From Flavobacterium cauense R2A-7 (GTDB lineage Bacteria > Bacteroidota > Bacteroidia > Flavobacteriales > Flavobacteriaceae): 64,000 nt of DNA. The stretch lies in contig NZ_AVBI01000001.1 of NCBI RefSeq assembly GCF_000498475.1, positions 372,001-436,000 of the forward strand, read 5' to 3'. Shown here piece by piece: positions 42,671 to 51,696 of the stretch (the first letter of the stretch is position 1; each line of letters starts with the position of its first letter). Both the position numbers and the translations under genes were made by a program. The notes under the pieces were generated by a model that worked only from the letters and a program-made list of their open reading frames with translations, had not been told where the DNA came from and searched no databases.

Positions 42671-43489
42671 ATGAAAAAACATATATATCTTCTAGCTTCC
42701 CTTTTTCCTGTTTTATCCTACGGACAGGTAGGGATTAACACAACAACCCCGGTACAGGGAGTTCATGTGGGCGGCCCCACTTCAACAGTAAAAGTTGAAG
42801 GATTAAGCTACCCGGCAAATCCGAATAATCTGGGTCCCGGAAACACCACCCGTGTTTTCGTAGATGCAAACGGAGACCTAATGCTGGGTAATGTACAAAG
42901 TAATATCGCCATTCTTTTCGACTCGGAAAATTACTTGGATGACAACAGTAACCCCAGCGTAAATCAAATTACACAACACGGTTATGGCGATGGTTTTACC
43001 TATGCCGGTGTACCCAGAGATATTCCGAACTCAACGTTTACACTAACACAACCTGCCATTATTGAAATCAACTATTCCGTTTCCTGGAACATTGAAAAAA
43101 ACGGCTCAAACAGGGTTGGAGACGGAAATGCAAGAGCCATACAAACTCTTTTATACTTCAGACAAAACAATTACTTAGGTCCCGTTGTAACGCATGACTT
43201 AGACGGCAACCTAATTGGCGGAGCTTTTGAAGTAAGCTCTGGTTCTTCTGTTATAGGCGGCGGCTTAGGACTCTCGGGACAATATTACAACAACAAACAT
43301 TCCTTAAAAGGAGAATATGAAAATTTCCACAACAACGGAACCGATTATGTAAAACTGCCTGCAGGCACCTACTGCCCAATGTTTTCAGCACAATTAGCCG
43401 TTTCCGACGCCAGTAGTGCCGGTGCCATGAAAATGTACATCGGAACTGCAAAAGACGAGGTACAAATAATTGCTCATTATTACAATTAA
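42671..43489 (+). CDS. secreted array protein C2
   Basis: 272 residues, 11 bases after B2. Signal peptide ending VLSYGQ, then VGINTTTPVQGVHVGGPTS and TVKVEGLS, IAILFDSENYL, QITQHGYGDGF, PAIIEINYSVSWNI, HDLDGNLIGG (the DxDGN segment), a Gly/Ser-rich loop (about 190-205) and the end TYCPMFSAQL, terminal AHYYN. It aligns with C1. Function unknown. A palindromic terminator closes triplet 2. Confidence 0.75.
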   Translation: MKKHIYLLASLFPVLSYGQVGINTTTPVQGVHVGGPTSTVKVEGLSYPANPNNLGPGNTTRVFVDANGDLMLGNVQSNIAILFDSENYLDDNSNPSVNQITQHGYGDGFTYAGVPRDIPNSTFTLTQPAIIEINYSVSWNIEKNGSNRVGDGNARAIQTLLYFRQNNYLGPVVTHDLDGNLIGGAFEVSSGSSVIGGGLGLSGQYYNNKHSLKGEYENFHNNGTDYVKLPAGTYCPMFSAQLAVSDASSAGAMKMYIGTAKDEVQIIAHYYN

Positions 43490-43491
43490 AT

Positions 43492-43519
43492 AAAAAACCA
43501 CCCTTAAGGGTGGTTTTTT
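43492..43519. terminator. bidirectional terminator, 28-base perfect palindrome
   Basis: AAAAAACCACCCTT (43492-43505) is followed directly by its reverse complement to 43519; it ends triplet 2 (+) and the AraC regulator gene (-). Confidence 0.88.
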
Positions 43520-43521
43520 AT

Positions 43522-44445
43522 TTATAAGCTTTTCTCAAGTAAATATTTTTTAGGCGTCGTACCGTATTTCTTTTTAAAAGCCGCAATAAAATGACTGGCC
43601 GTGCTGTATCCGATCTTTAAACCCGCTTCATTAACGTTATACGAACCGGAATCCAATAATCGGCGTGCATATTCCATTTTATAATCAAACAGAAAACCAT
43701 ACACCGTATCACCATATATCTGTTTGAACCCCATTTTTAATTTCTTTAGGTTCAAACCAACTTGGTCTGCCAACTCCTGCAAGCCCGGCGGCTCCGCCAT
43801 ATTACTGATTACAATTTCTTTGGCTTTTTTTAATTTCAGCACATTTTCTTCATCAATCAAAAACGGACATTGTTCGGCATTCGGGTCTTCATTTCGATTG
43901 AAAAACAAACTCAACAATTCATACCCCTTTCCTTTATAATACATGTTTTTAATGGAAGGATTCAGCGAATAATGAAACATCTGATTCAAAACAATCGCCA
44001 TTGACGGACTGATATTCTCTTCCCCATAATATTTCTTATCCCGGTTTTGATCGCTCAGAAACGGAATGTGTTCCGCCTGTTCCGAAAACAATCCATGAAA
44101 TTTCTTAATGGAAACCAAAACGGAAATTACCCAGGATTTGGGTGCAATTTCCATCTGCAAAGGCAGTTCCTTTTGCGGATTGTACAACAAAAGCGACTTT
44201 TCTTCTTTCAATTCCAACGCATAATTGCCCTGATTGAAAATAAATTTAGCACTGCCCTTCAAACCAAAATGAAATTGTATAAGTCCCATGCTTACAGGGC
44301 GTTCAAAACGCACCACTTCCTCAGAATCGTTCTGAAACCGTATTAATATGAAATCTTCTTCGATTTTTATCTCTTCCATAGAACCCATAGCGGTATTTTT
44401 TCGTAAGTATTTCTGAAAGCTATTTATTATTTTATTTAGAATCAT
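43522..44445 (-). CDS. AraC/PchR-type transcriptional regulator
   Basis: 307 residues: a ligand-sensing N-terminal half (about 20-190) and an AraC DNA-binding domain at the C-terminus, LQELADQVGLNLKKLKMGFKQIYG (first HTH, about 222-245) and NVNEAGLKIGYSTASHFIAAFKKKYGTTP (second HTH, about 272-300). It is divergent from hemA, the arrangement I recall in other Flavobacteria, so heme or iron control is more likely than control of the array. The start could also be one of the later Met codons (44388, 44379). Confidence 0.88.
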   Translation of the reverse strand: MILNKIINSFQKYLRKNTAMGSMEEIKIEEDFILIRFQNDSEEVVRFERPVSMGLIQFHFGLKGSAKFIFNQGNYALELKEEKSLLLYNPQKELPLQMEIAPKSWVISVLVSIKKFHGLFSEQAEHIPFLSDQNRDKKYYGEENISPSMAIVLNQMFHYSLNPSIKNMYYKGKGYELLSLFFNRNEDPNAEQCPFLIDEENVLKLKKAKEIVISNMAEPPGLQELADQVGLNLKKLKMGFKQIYGDTVYGFLFDYKMEYARRLLDSGSYNVNEAGLKIGYSTASHFIAAFKKKYGTTPKKYLLEKSL

Positions 44446-44489
44446 TCAAAATAAAATCATTCAAAAAGCTTGATTTGTATACAAATTTA
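44440..44489 (-). promoter_or_regulatory. promoter and repeat sites before the AraC gene
   Basis: Minus-strand TAAATTTG (44482-44489) is a -7 element. The perfect 14-base palindrome ATTTGTATACAAAT (44473-44486) overlaps it, and a 12-base direct repeat (AATCATTCAAAA on the plus strand, 44440-44451 and 44455-44466, 15 bases apart) covers the leader. These are candidate autoregulatory or hemA-control sites. Confidence 0.5.
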
Positions 44490-44583
44490 AAGAAATAACG
44501 CTTAAGAAACATTTAAAGGACAAAAAAATCTCTTAGCGACACAAAAAGTCCTTCCAGCGTTATTTTAATAAATCGGTTAATAA

Positions 44584-44591
44584 TACATTTG
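44584..44591 (+). promoter_or_regulatory. -7 promoter element for the hemA operon
   Basis: TACATTTG (TAnnTTTG) 28 bases before ATG 44620. Confidence 0.55.
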
Positions 44592-44619
44592 TTTAACTTT
44601 TAGTAAAAAGTGAAAAAGC

Positions 44620-45879
44620 ATGGAAAATAATATACCGTCAAAGCCTGCTTCATTTTATGTTGTTGGATTGAGTTATAAGAAAGCAGACGCCGAGATCAGA
44701 GGGAAATTTAGTTTAGACAACGAAGCTAAAGATAACTTATTACTGCAAGCTAAAAAAGAAGGAATCGAAAGTTTAATCGTTACTTCCACTTGTAACAGAA
44801 CTGAAATTTACGGATTTGCACAACACCCTTTTCAATTGATCAAACTGATGTGTGAAAACAGTCAGGGTACCGTTGAAGAATTTCAAAAAGTAGCTTACGT
44901 ATACAAAAATATCGAAGCCATTGGTCACATGTTCCGCGTAGGAACCGGTTTGGACAGTCAGATTTTAGGTGATTTTGAAATCATCAGTCAGATAAAAACC
45001 AGTTTTGTCGCCAGCAAAAACCACGGCTTAACTAATAATTACCTGGAGCGTTTGTGCAACGCGGTCATTCAGGCAAGCAAGCGCATCAAAAACGAAACGG
45101 AAATTTCTTCAGGCGCTACATCGGTTTCCTTTGCCGCCGTGCGTTATATTTTCAACAATGTAGAAGACATTTCCAATAAAAATATTTTGTTGTTTGGTAC
45201 CGGTAAAATCGGAAGAAACACCTGTGAAAACTTGGTAAAACACTCCAAACACGAACAAATCACCCTGATTAACAGAACCAAAGACAAAGCCGAAAAACTG
45301 GCCCGTAAACTGGATCTGATTGTAAAAGATTATGCAGATTTGCAACTGGAAATTCAAAAAGCCGATGTATTGGTCGTAGCCACGGGCGCTCAAAACCCTA
45401 CCATCGACAAAGCCATCCTGAATCTGAAAAAACCGTTACTGATTCTGGATCTTTCAGTTCCGAAAAACGTTAACGAAAATGTTCAGGAATTAGACAATGT
45501 TACGTTAATCCACATGGATCATTTGTCGCAGATGACGGATGAAACACTTGAAAACCGCAAAAAACACATTCCGGCAGCCGAAGCCATCATCGAGGAAATC
45601 AAAAACGAATTCATCGACTGGACCAAAGCCCGAAAATTTGCACCGACGATTCATGCACTAAAAGAAAAGCTGAACACCATCAAGGACAAAGAGCTGACTT
45701 TTCAACGCAAAAAAATCAGCAATTTTGATGAGGAACAAGCCGAAATCATAAGCAACCGCATCATACAAAAAATTACCAACCATTTTGCTAATCATTTGAA
45801 AGACGACAACACCCTAGTCGATGAAAGCATCGAGTGGATTGAAAAAATCTTTCAGATAGAAACTGTGAAAAATGACTAA
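44620..45879 (+). CDS. hemA: glutamyl-tRNA reductase
   Basis: 419 residues, first enzyme of C5-pathway tetrapyrrole synthesis (glutamyl-tRNA to glutamate-1-semialdehyde, NADPH). Nucleophile Cys in VTSTCNRTEIYG (about residue 58), GTGLDSQILGDFEI (about 106-119), Rossmann LFGTGKIGRNTC (about 192-203) and a C-terminal dimerisation helix. It overlaps hemC by 8 bases, first gene of hemACDEFB. Glutamate-1-semialdehyde aminotransferase (hemL) is not in the window. Confidence 0.97.
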   Translation: MENNIPSKPASFYVVGLSYKKADAEIRGKFSLDNEAKDNLLLQAKKEGIESLIVTSTCNRTEIYGFAQHPFQLIKLMCENSQGTVEEFQKVAYVYKNIEAIGHMFRVGTGLDSQILGDFEIISQIKTSFVASKNHGLTNNYLERLCNAVIQASKRIKNETEISSGATSVSFAAVRYIFNNVEDISNKNILLFGTGKIGRNTCENLVKHSKHEQITLINRTKDKAEKLARKLDLIVKDYADLQLEIQKADVLVVATGAQNPTIDKAILNLKKPLLILDLSVPKNVNENVQELDNVTLIHMDHLSQMTDETLENRKKHIPAAEAIIEEIKNEFIDWTKARKFAPTIHALKEKLNTIKDKELTFQRKKISNFDEEQAEIISNRIIQKITNHFANHLKDDNTLVDESIEWIEKIFQIETVKND

Positions 45880-46795
45880 AACCATACGCATTGGAACCCG
45901 CGACAGCGAATTGGCCTTATGGCAAGCACACACGGTACAGCATCAATTGCAGCAATTAGGGTATTCCACCGAAATAGTAGCCGTAAAATCAACCGGCGAC
46001 ATCATTCTCGACAAACCTTTATATGAATTAGGAATCACCGGAATTTTCACCAAAACGTTAGACGTTGCGATGATTTCAGGACAGGTTGACATCGCAGTAC
46101 ATTCGATGAAAGATGTACCGACCGCCTTACCGAAAGGCATCGTTCAGGCTGCTGTTTTGGAACGCGCCAATACCGTTGACATTTTAGTTCACAAAGGCAA
46201 TCTTGATTTTCTTACCGGAAACGGAACCATCGCTACCGGAAGTTTACGCCGCCAGGCACAATGGCTCAACAAATATCCGAATCATACTGTGGTCGATTTG
46301 CGCGGAAACGTAAACACCCGCATGCAGAAATTACAGGAAAGCAATTGGGACGGTGCTGTTTTTGCAGCCGCCGGTTTGGAACGCATCAACCTGAAACCCG
46401 AAATGTTTATCGATTTGGACTGGATGATTCCTGCACCCGCTCAAGGCGCCATGATGGTGGTTGCGATGGAAAACGACGAATTTTCGCTGGACGCATTGGC
46501 ACAGTTGAATCATATCGAAACCGAAATTTGCACCTATATTGAACGCCAGTTTTTACGAACACTGGAAGGTGGTTGTACAGCTCCAATCGGTGCTTTGGCG
46601 AAATACAACGAAATTGAAGATACGCTGCATTTTCAGGGTGTTTTATTTTCTTTGGACGGCAGTCAGAAATTCGAAATCAACAAAACGGTTGATATTTCAG
46701 AATGGAAAAAACTGGGCTACAATGCCGCTCAGGAAATCTTAACCAATGGCGGTTCCGTACTGATGGCCGACATCAAACTGAAACTGAAAAAATAA
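45872..46795 (+). CDS. hemC: hydroxymethylbilane synthase (porphobilinogen deaminase)
   Basis: 307 residues. Condenses four porphobilinogen molecules. IRIGTRDSELALWQAHTVQ at the N-terminus, VHSMKDVPTALP (about 72-83), and the dipyrromethane cofactor Cys in EGGCTAPIGALAKY (about 233). Its stop and the hemD start share TAATG. Confidence 0.97.
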   Translation: MTKTIRIGTRDSELALWQAHTVQHQLQQLGYSTEIVAVKSTGDIILDKPLYELGITGIFTKTLDVAMISGQVDIAVHSMKDVPTALPKGIVQAAVLERANTVDILVHKGNLDFLTGNGTIATGSLRRQAQWLNKYPNHTVVDLRGNVNTRMQKLQESNWDGAVFAAAGLERINLKPEMFIDLDWMIPAPAQGAMMVVAMENDEFSLDALAQLNHIETEICTYIERQFLRTLEGGCTAPIGALAKYNEIEDTLHFQGVLFSLDGSQKFEINKTVDISEWKKLGYNAAQEILTNGGSVLMADIKLKLKK

Positions 46796-47463
46796 TGGGT
46801 AATTCGGCTCGTATACTGTCTACCAAAAAACTGTTACCCAACCAGAAGCAATTTCTGCTGAACGCGGGATTTTCAGTTGTTGAAGCGGATTTTATCACCA
46901 CAAAATCCTCCGATTTCGAGTTAAAAAACGTGAACGACATCTTGATTTTTACGAGTCAGAACGGCGTTCAGAGTATTTTACAGCATCCTAAATGCGAGGA
47001 ACTGAAATCGAAAAAAGTATTTTGTGTCGGACTAAAAACGAAAGCCTTACTCGAAGAAAACGGTTTTAAAGTGGAAGCCTACACCGGTTATGCTGCCGAT
47101 TTGGCTGAAATAATCACTTTAGTATATCCGAATGAAAATTATACGTTTTTCAGCGGCAATTTGCGTCGGGACACTTTGCCGGAAGCCTTAACCGAAGCCG
47201 GAATCGCTTTTAATGAAATCGAAGTCTATCAAACCCTTTTAACTCCGGAGAAAATCGACTCTAAAGTTGATGGCATCTTATTTTACAGTCCGTCCGGCGT
47301 GGAAAGTTATCTGAAAAAAAATAAAATTTCGAAAGAAATTGCCTTTTGCATCGGGGAAACCACAGCAGAAGCCGCAAATCAATTCGGAATCAAAAATATC
47401 ATAATCGCCAATCAACCCACCGTTGAGAACACGATTATCCAATGCATCAACGAATTTAAATAA
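46795..47463 (+). CDS. hemD: uroporphyrinogen-III synthase
   Basis: 222 residues from ATG 46795, overlapping the hemC stop. The open frame extends upstream to 46702 but that part is a shadow of hemC. Low-conservation two-domain HemD fold: [14 protein letters not shown] (about 48-61), [31 protein letters not shown] (about 114-128) and [14 protein letters not shown] (about 158-171). Identification rests on these segments and the position between hemC and hemE. It closes hydroxymethylbilane to uroporphyrinogen III. Confidence 0.9.
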   Translation: MGNSARILSTKKLLPNQKQFLLNAGFSVVEADFITTKSSDFELKNVNDILIFTSQNGVQSILQHPKCEELKSKKVFCVGLKTKALLEENGFKVEAYTGYAADLAEIITLVYPNENYTFFSGNLRRDTLPEALTEAGIAFNEIEVYQTLLTPEKIDSKVDGILFYSPSGVESYLKKNKISKEIAFCIGETTAEAANQFGIKNIIIANQPTVENTIIQCINEFK

Positions 47464-47510
47464 AACTTTGCAAAACAAGACTTTGTCTCTTTGCCACTAT
47501 AAAAAAAACT

Positions 47511-48536
47511 ATGATTAAGAACGACCTATTTCTAAGAGCTTTAAAAGGAGAATCCGTAGAACGTCCACCCGTTTGGATGATGCGTCAGGCGGGAAGATAT
47601 TTACCGGAATTTCGTGCCTTACGTGATAAATATGATTTTTTCACCCGTTGTGAAACGCCGGAACTGGCCGCTGAAATCACCGTGCAGCCGATTCGTATCG
47701 TAAAACCCGATGCAGCCATCTTATTCTCCGATATTTTAGTAGTGCCTCGTGCTATGGGCATTCACGTGGAATTGAAAGACAATTTAGGTCCGATTATTCC
47801 GGATCCGATTCGTACAATGGAACAGGTCAATCAGGTTTTCATTCCGAATATCGAAGAAACGTTAGGTTATGTAATGGACGCCGTTAAACTGACCAAAGAA
47901 ATGCTGAACGACGAAGTGCCGTTAATCGGATTTGCCGGTTCGCCGTGGACGATTTTCTGTTATGCTGTGGAAGGAAAAGGGTCGAAAAGTTTTGATACCG
48001 CAAAAGGATTCTGTTTTTCCAATCCGGTAGCGGCACATACATTATTGCAGAAAATTACCGACACAACCATCTTATATTTGAAAGAGAAAGTAAAAGCAGG
48101 TTGTAACGCGATTCAGATTTTTGATTCTTGGGGCGGTATGCTGTCCCCGGCGGATTATCAGGAATTCTCGTGGAAATACATCAATCAAATAGTTGAAGCT
48201 TTAGCCGAAGAAACCGAAGTTATCGTATTCGGAAAAGGCTGTTGGTTTGCCCTAAACGACATGGCAAAATCTAAAGCATCTGCTTTGGGTGTGGATTGGA
48301 CGTGTTCACCAAGAAATGCCCGTTATTTAACCGGCGGAAACATCACCTTACAAGGAAATTTCGATCCGTCACGATTACTTTCGCCGATTCCTACCATCAA
48401 AAAAATGGTACACGAAATGATTGACGAATTCGGCAAAGACAAATACATCGTGAATTTAGGGCACGGAATTTTACCAAATATTCCTGTGGATCACGCCAAA
48501 GCGTTTGTGGAAGCGGTGAAGGAGTATAATCAGTAG
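47511..48536 (+). CDS. hemE: uroporphyrinogen decarboxylase
   Basis: 341 residues. [18 protein letters not shown] (about 22-39) with the substrate-binding Arg pair, [12 protein letters not shown] (Asp about 79), and the conserved C-terminal [13 protein letters not shown]. Converts uroporphyrinogen III to coproporphyrinogen III. 47 bases after hemD. Confidence 0.97.
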   Translation: MIKNDLFLRALKGESVERPPVWMMRQAGRYLPEFRALRDKYDFFTRCETPELAAEITVQPIRIVKPDAAILFSDILVVPRAMGIHVELKDNLGPIIPDPIRTMEQVNQVFIPNIEETLGYVMDAVKLTKEMLNDEVPLIGFAGSPWTIFCYAVEGKGSKSFDTAKGFCFSNPVAAHTLLQKITDTTILYLKEKVKAGCNAIQIFDSWGGMLSPADYQEFSWKYINQIVEALAEETEVIVFGKGCWFALNDMAKSKASALGVDWTCSPRNARYLTGGNITLQGNFDPSRLLSPIPTIKKMVHEMIDEFGKDKYIVNLGHGILPNIPVDHAKAFVEAVKEYNQ

Positions 48537-48563
48537 GCAGTAGCAGTATTCAGTCAGCAGAAA

Positions 48564-49466
48564 ATGAAAGAACAATTCTATCAATACATACAAACGCTTC
48601 AGGACCAAATCTGTAAAGGTTTGGAAGACGTGGATGGCCTGGCAAAATTCCGTCAGGATTTATGGGAGCGACCGGAAGGCGGCGGCGGAAGAACGCGCGT
48701 AATTGAAAACGGAAACGTTTTTGAAAAAGGCGGTGTAAATATTTCAGCTGTTCACGGTGCGTTACCCAAAGCAATGCAAACCTATTTTGGTGTTGGCGAA
48801 GTCGACTTTTTCGCTTGCGGACTAAGTTTAGTAATCCACCCGAAAAATCCGATGGTGCCAACGGTTCACGCGAACTGGCGTTATTTTGAAATGTACGACA
48901 AGGAAGGTAACGTGATTAACAGTTGGTTCGGTGGCGGACAGGATTTAACGCCGTATTATCTGTTTGAAGAAGACGCCAAACATTTTCACCAAACCTGCAA
49001 AACTGCATGCGACAAGCACAACCCAGAGTTCTATCCGAAGTTTAAGAAACAATGCGACGAATATTTCTGGAACGCGCATCGTGACGAAGCGAGAGGCATC
49101 GGAGGTTTGTTTTTCGACCATTGTAAAGCCACGGAAACCATGTCGATGGAAAACTGGTACGCTTTCGTAACGGAAGTCGGCAACAGCTTCCTTCAAGCGT
49201 ATGTTCCAATCGTGGAAAAAAGAAAAACGTTATCGTATACCGAAGAAAACCGTACGTGGCAGGAAATCCGTCGCGGGCGTTATGTGGAATTCAATTTAGT
49301 GCACGATAAAGGCACTTTATTCGGCTTAAAAACCAACGGAAGAATTGAATCGATACTGATGAGTTTACCGCCACATGTGCAATGGGTTTACGACCATCAT
49401 CCTGAAGCAGGAAGTGAAGAAGAGAAATTAATCAACGTATTAGCAAAACCAATTGAGTGGCTTTAA
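48564..49466 (+). CDS. hemF: oxygen-dependent coproporphyrinogen III oxidase
   Basis: 300 residues. RPEGGGGRTRVIENGNVFEKGGVN (about 35-58), VHANWRYFEMY (about 97-107), FGGGQDLTPYYLFEEDAKHFH (about 118-138) and GGLFFDHCKATE are all family blocks. Needs O2, so it suggests aerobic heme synthesis. 27 bases after hemE, 33 before hemB. Confidence 0.97.
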   Translation: MKEQFYQYIQTLQDQICKGLEDVDGLAKFRQDLWERPEGGGGRTRVIENGNVFEKGGVNISAVHGALPKAMQTYFGVGEVDFFACGLSLVIHPKNPMVPTVHANWRYFEMYDKEGNVINSWFGGGQDLTPYYLFEEDAKHFHQTCKTACDKHNPEFYPKFKKQCDEYFWNAHRDEARGIGGLFFDHCKATETMSMENWYAFVTEVGNSFLQAYVPIVEKRKTLSYTEENRTWQEIRRGRYVEFNLVHDKGTLFGLKTNGRIESILMSLPPHVQWVYDHHPEAGSEEEKLINVLAKPIEWL

Positions 49467-49499
49467 TTGTCCATTACCAATTATAAATTATCAATTATC

Positions 49500-50495
49500 A
49501 TGTTTCCATTACACAGAGGCAGAAGATTACGCGTAAACGAAAGTATTCGTTCGTTAGTACGTGAAACCAGTTTAAGTCCGGCGGATTTTATGTTCCCGAT
49601 GTTTATTGCTGAAGGCGAAAACGTAAAAGTGGAAATTCCTTCCATGCCGGGTATCTTTCGTCGTTCGATTGATTTAACTGTGGAAGAAGTCAAAGAATTG
49701 TTCGCTTTAGGCATTCGCGCCGTTAACATTTATGTGAAAGTCAACGACAACCTAAAAGACAATACCGGAAAAGAAGCCTGGAACCCGAACGGACTGATGC
49801 AACAAGCGATAAAAGCAATCAAAAAAGCTTGTCCTGAAATGATTGTCATGCCGGATGTAGCCTTAGACCCTTATTCAATTTACGGACACGACGGTATCAT
49901 TGAAAACGGCGATATTGCTAACGATGCCACCAACGATGCTTTAGTAAAAATGGCCGTTTCCCATGCCCAAGCCGGTGCTGATTTTGTAGCCCCGAGCGAC
50001 ATGATGGACGGACGCGTATTGCGTTTGCGCGAAGGTTTAGATGCTGCAGGTTTTCAGAATGTGGGAATTATGAGCTATTCGGCAAAATATGCTTCGGCGT
50101 TTTACGGACCGTTCCGCGATGCGTTGGACAGCGCGCCGAAAGAAGCCGATATCGAAGTACCGAAAGACAAAAAAACCTACCAAATGGATTACGCCAACCG
50201 CATCGAAGCCGTTAAAGAAGCGTTAATGGACGTAGAAGAAGGTGCCGACATGGTCATGGTAAAACCGGGAATTGCCTATTTGGATATTGTTCGTGAAGTG
50301 AAAAATGCCGTGAATGTTCCGGTAACGGTTTTCCATGTTTCGGGAGAATATGCGATGATTAAAGCGGCCGCGGAAAGAGGCTGGCTCGACAACGATAAAA
50401 TCATGATGGAGCAGTTAATGTGCATCAAACGTGCGGGTGCGAGTTTGATTTCAACGTATTTCGCTAAAGAGGCCGCTATTTTACTGAACAAATAA
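49500..50495 (+). CDS. hemB: porphobilinogen synthase
   Basis: 331 residues from ATG 49500; the open frame begins at TTG 49467 but lacks conserved sequence before residue 12. Condenses two 5-aminolevulinate. RRLRVNESIRSLVRETSLSP at the N-terminus, VALDPYSIYGHDGI (about 120-133), Schiff-base Lys candidates in GADFVAPSDMMDGRV (about 173) and DMVMVKPGIAYLDIV (about 256). Last heme enzyme of the operon; the cytochrome c gene follows 1 base later. Confidence 0.96.
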   Translation: MFPLHRGRRLRVNESIRSLVRETSLSPADFMFPMFIAEGENVKVEIPSMPGIFRRSIDLTVEEVKELFALGIRAVNIYVKVNDNLKDNTGKEAWNPNGLMQQAIKAIKKACPEMIVMPDVALDPYSIYGHDGIIENGDIANDATNDALVKMAVSHAQAGADFVAPSDMMDGRVLRLREGLDAAGFQNVGIMSYSAKYASAFYGPFRDALDSAPKEADIEVPKDKKTYQMDYANRIEAVKEALMDVEEGADMVMVKPGIAYLDIVREVKNAVNVPVTVFHVSGEYAMIKAAAERGWLDNDKIMMEQLMCIKRAGASLISTYFAKEAAILLNK

Positions 50496-50496
50496 T

Positions 50497-50883
50497 ATGA
50501 AAAAAAACATATTGCTTTTATTATTACTGATTGCGTTTGTTTCCTGCAAAAAAGAAACATCAGAAGCATCCGGAAACAGCAATCCCGAGATAGCACAAAC
50601 CGTAAAACCGAATGATTTGGGCGAGAAAATTTTCAACGGTAAAGGGATGTGTTATTCGTGCCACAAAACGGATCAGAAAGTGATTGGTCCGAGTTTAAAG
50701 GAAATTGCTAAAATCTACAAGGAAAAAGGCGCCAGCATTACCGATTTCCTAACCGAAAAAAGCAAACCGATTGTCGATCCGTCGCAATACAGCGTAATGA
50801 AAACCAATTTCGCGATTACCAAAAATCTTCCCGAAGAAGAACTGAAAGCGCTTGAAACCTACATTTTGAGCTTTTCGAAATAA
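50497..50883 (+). CDS. c-type cytochrome lipoprotein
   Basis: 128 residues. Lipobox VSC (Cys17, LIAFVSCKKE) so probably lipid-anchored; one CYSCHK heme-binding motif (about residues 52-57) and a distal Met, probably in the YSVMKTNF segment (about 95). A monoheme class I cytochrome for periplasmic electron transfer. It begins one base after the hemB stop, so the holo-cytochrome is co-expressed with its heme supply. Confidence 0.9.
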   Translation: MKKNILLLLLLIAFVSCKKETSEASGNSNPEIAQTVKPNDLGEKIFNGKGMCYSCHKTDQKVIGPSLKEIAKIYKEKGASITDFLTEKSKPIVDPSQYSVMKTNFAITKNLPEEELKALETYILSFSK

Positions 50884-51003
50884 ACTACAACTACAATCTG
50901 TCCTCTTTCGAGGACATTTTTATTGGATAAAATGTAAAGTTTGTTTGTCTTTTTGGAAAATATATTTTACATTTGAAATGAACTTTAAAACATATTCATT
51001 AAT

Positions 51004-51489
51004 ATGAAACTAACTTATTTATTTCCGCATCGATTGAAACTTTTGAGTGGTATTGTGTTTTGTATTACATCCATCATACTTCTGACAGCCTTACTTGATG
51101 ATTTGTTTTTATTTGAAAAATTTGAGCTAAAAACAACCGTATTTGCACTCAACGAAACAGGCATCATGGGACAGAAAAAAACATTTTCATTTATTGAAAA
51201 CAATATTATTGACGAAATAACAATGACCCTTTTTATACTATCCGGACTGGTTTTTGCTTTCAGTAAAGAAAAGGTAGAAGATGAAATGACCGAAAAAGTA
51301 AGATTAGACAGTCTAGTGTGGGCTACCTATTTCAATTACATCGCATTTTTATTTTGTACGTGGTTCTTTTACGGAGTACTTTATCTGAACATTTTGATGT
51401 TTGCCGTATTCACCCATTTGTTGTTTTTTGTTATCCGATTTAACTGGAAAATGCACCAAATCCGAAAAACCAACTGCGATGAAGAATAA
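51004..51489 (+). CDS. membrane protein of unknown function, paired with an XRE regulator
   Basis: 161 residues with about four membrane helices (LLSGIVFCITSIILLTALLDDLF, MTLFILSGLVFAFS, FNYIAFLFCTWFFYGVLYLNILM and FAVFTHLLFFVIRF). No recognised family. Ends inside the start region of the XRE gene (11-base overlap), so the pair is translationally coupled. Such membrane-plus-small-XRE pairs recur in Bacteroidetes; the role is unknown. Confidence 0.75.
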   Translation: MKLTYLFPHRLKLLSGIVFCITSIILLTALLDDLFLFEKFELKTTVFALNETGIMGQKKTFSFIENNIIDEITMTLFILSGLVFAFSKEKVEDEMTEKVRLDSLVWATYFNYIAFLFCTWFFYGVLYLNILMFAVFTHLLFFVIRFNWKMHQIRKTNCDEE

Positions 51490-51679
51490 CGTAAAAGTAC
51501 AGCGCGCCATTGCCAACCTCACCCAAGCGGATCTGGCCGAAAAAATCGGGGTGAGCCGACAAACCATCAATGCGATTGAAGCCGGAAAATATGTGCCTTC
51601 GACCGTCTTGGCGTTAAAAATTTCAAAACTGTTCGAAAAACCGGTAAACGATATATTTGAATTGGAAGACACCGACTAA
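51479..51679 (+). CDS. small XRE-family HTH regulator
   Basis: 66 residues from ATG 51479, overlapping the preceding gene. Almost the whole protein is an XRE/Cro helix-turn-helix: ANLTQADLAEKIGVSRQTINAIEAGKYVPSTVLALKISKLF. Similar to YgaZ/YozG-type small regulators. Likely controls its own gene pair. Confidence 0.9.
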   Translation: MKNNVKVQRAIANLTQADLAEKIGVSRQTINAIEAGKYVPSTVLALKISKLFEKPVNDIFELEDTD

Positions 51680-51696
51680 TTTGCTATCTTTATCAG

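Noticed and set aside
38315..43489. Prophage tail-fibre region
   Set aside because: The GIGTxxP opening recalls fibre proteins, but all six have signal peptides and no phage structural, lysis or integrase genes are near.
38315..43489. T9SS cargo
   Set aside because: None of the six proteins has a type A or type B C-terminal sorting domain; they end in a short aromatic tail.
46702..46794. Upstream extension of hemD
   Set aside because: It is an out-of-frame reading of the hemC end; the TAATG overlap gives the natural start at 46795.
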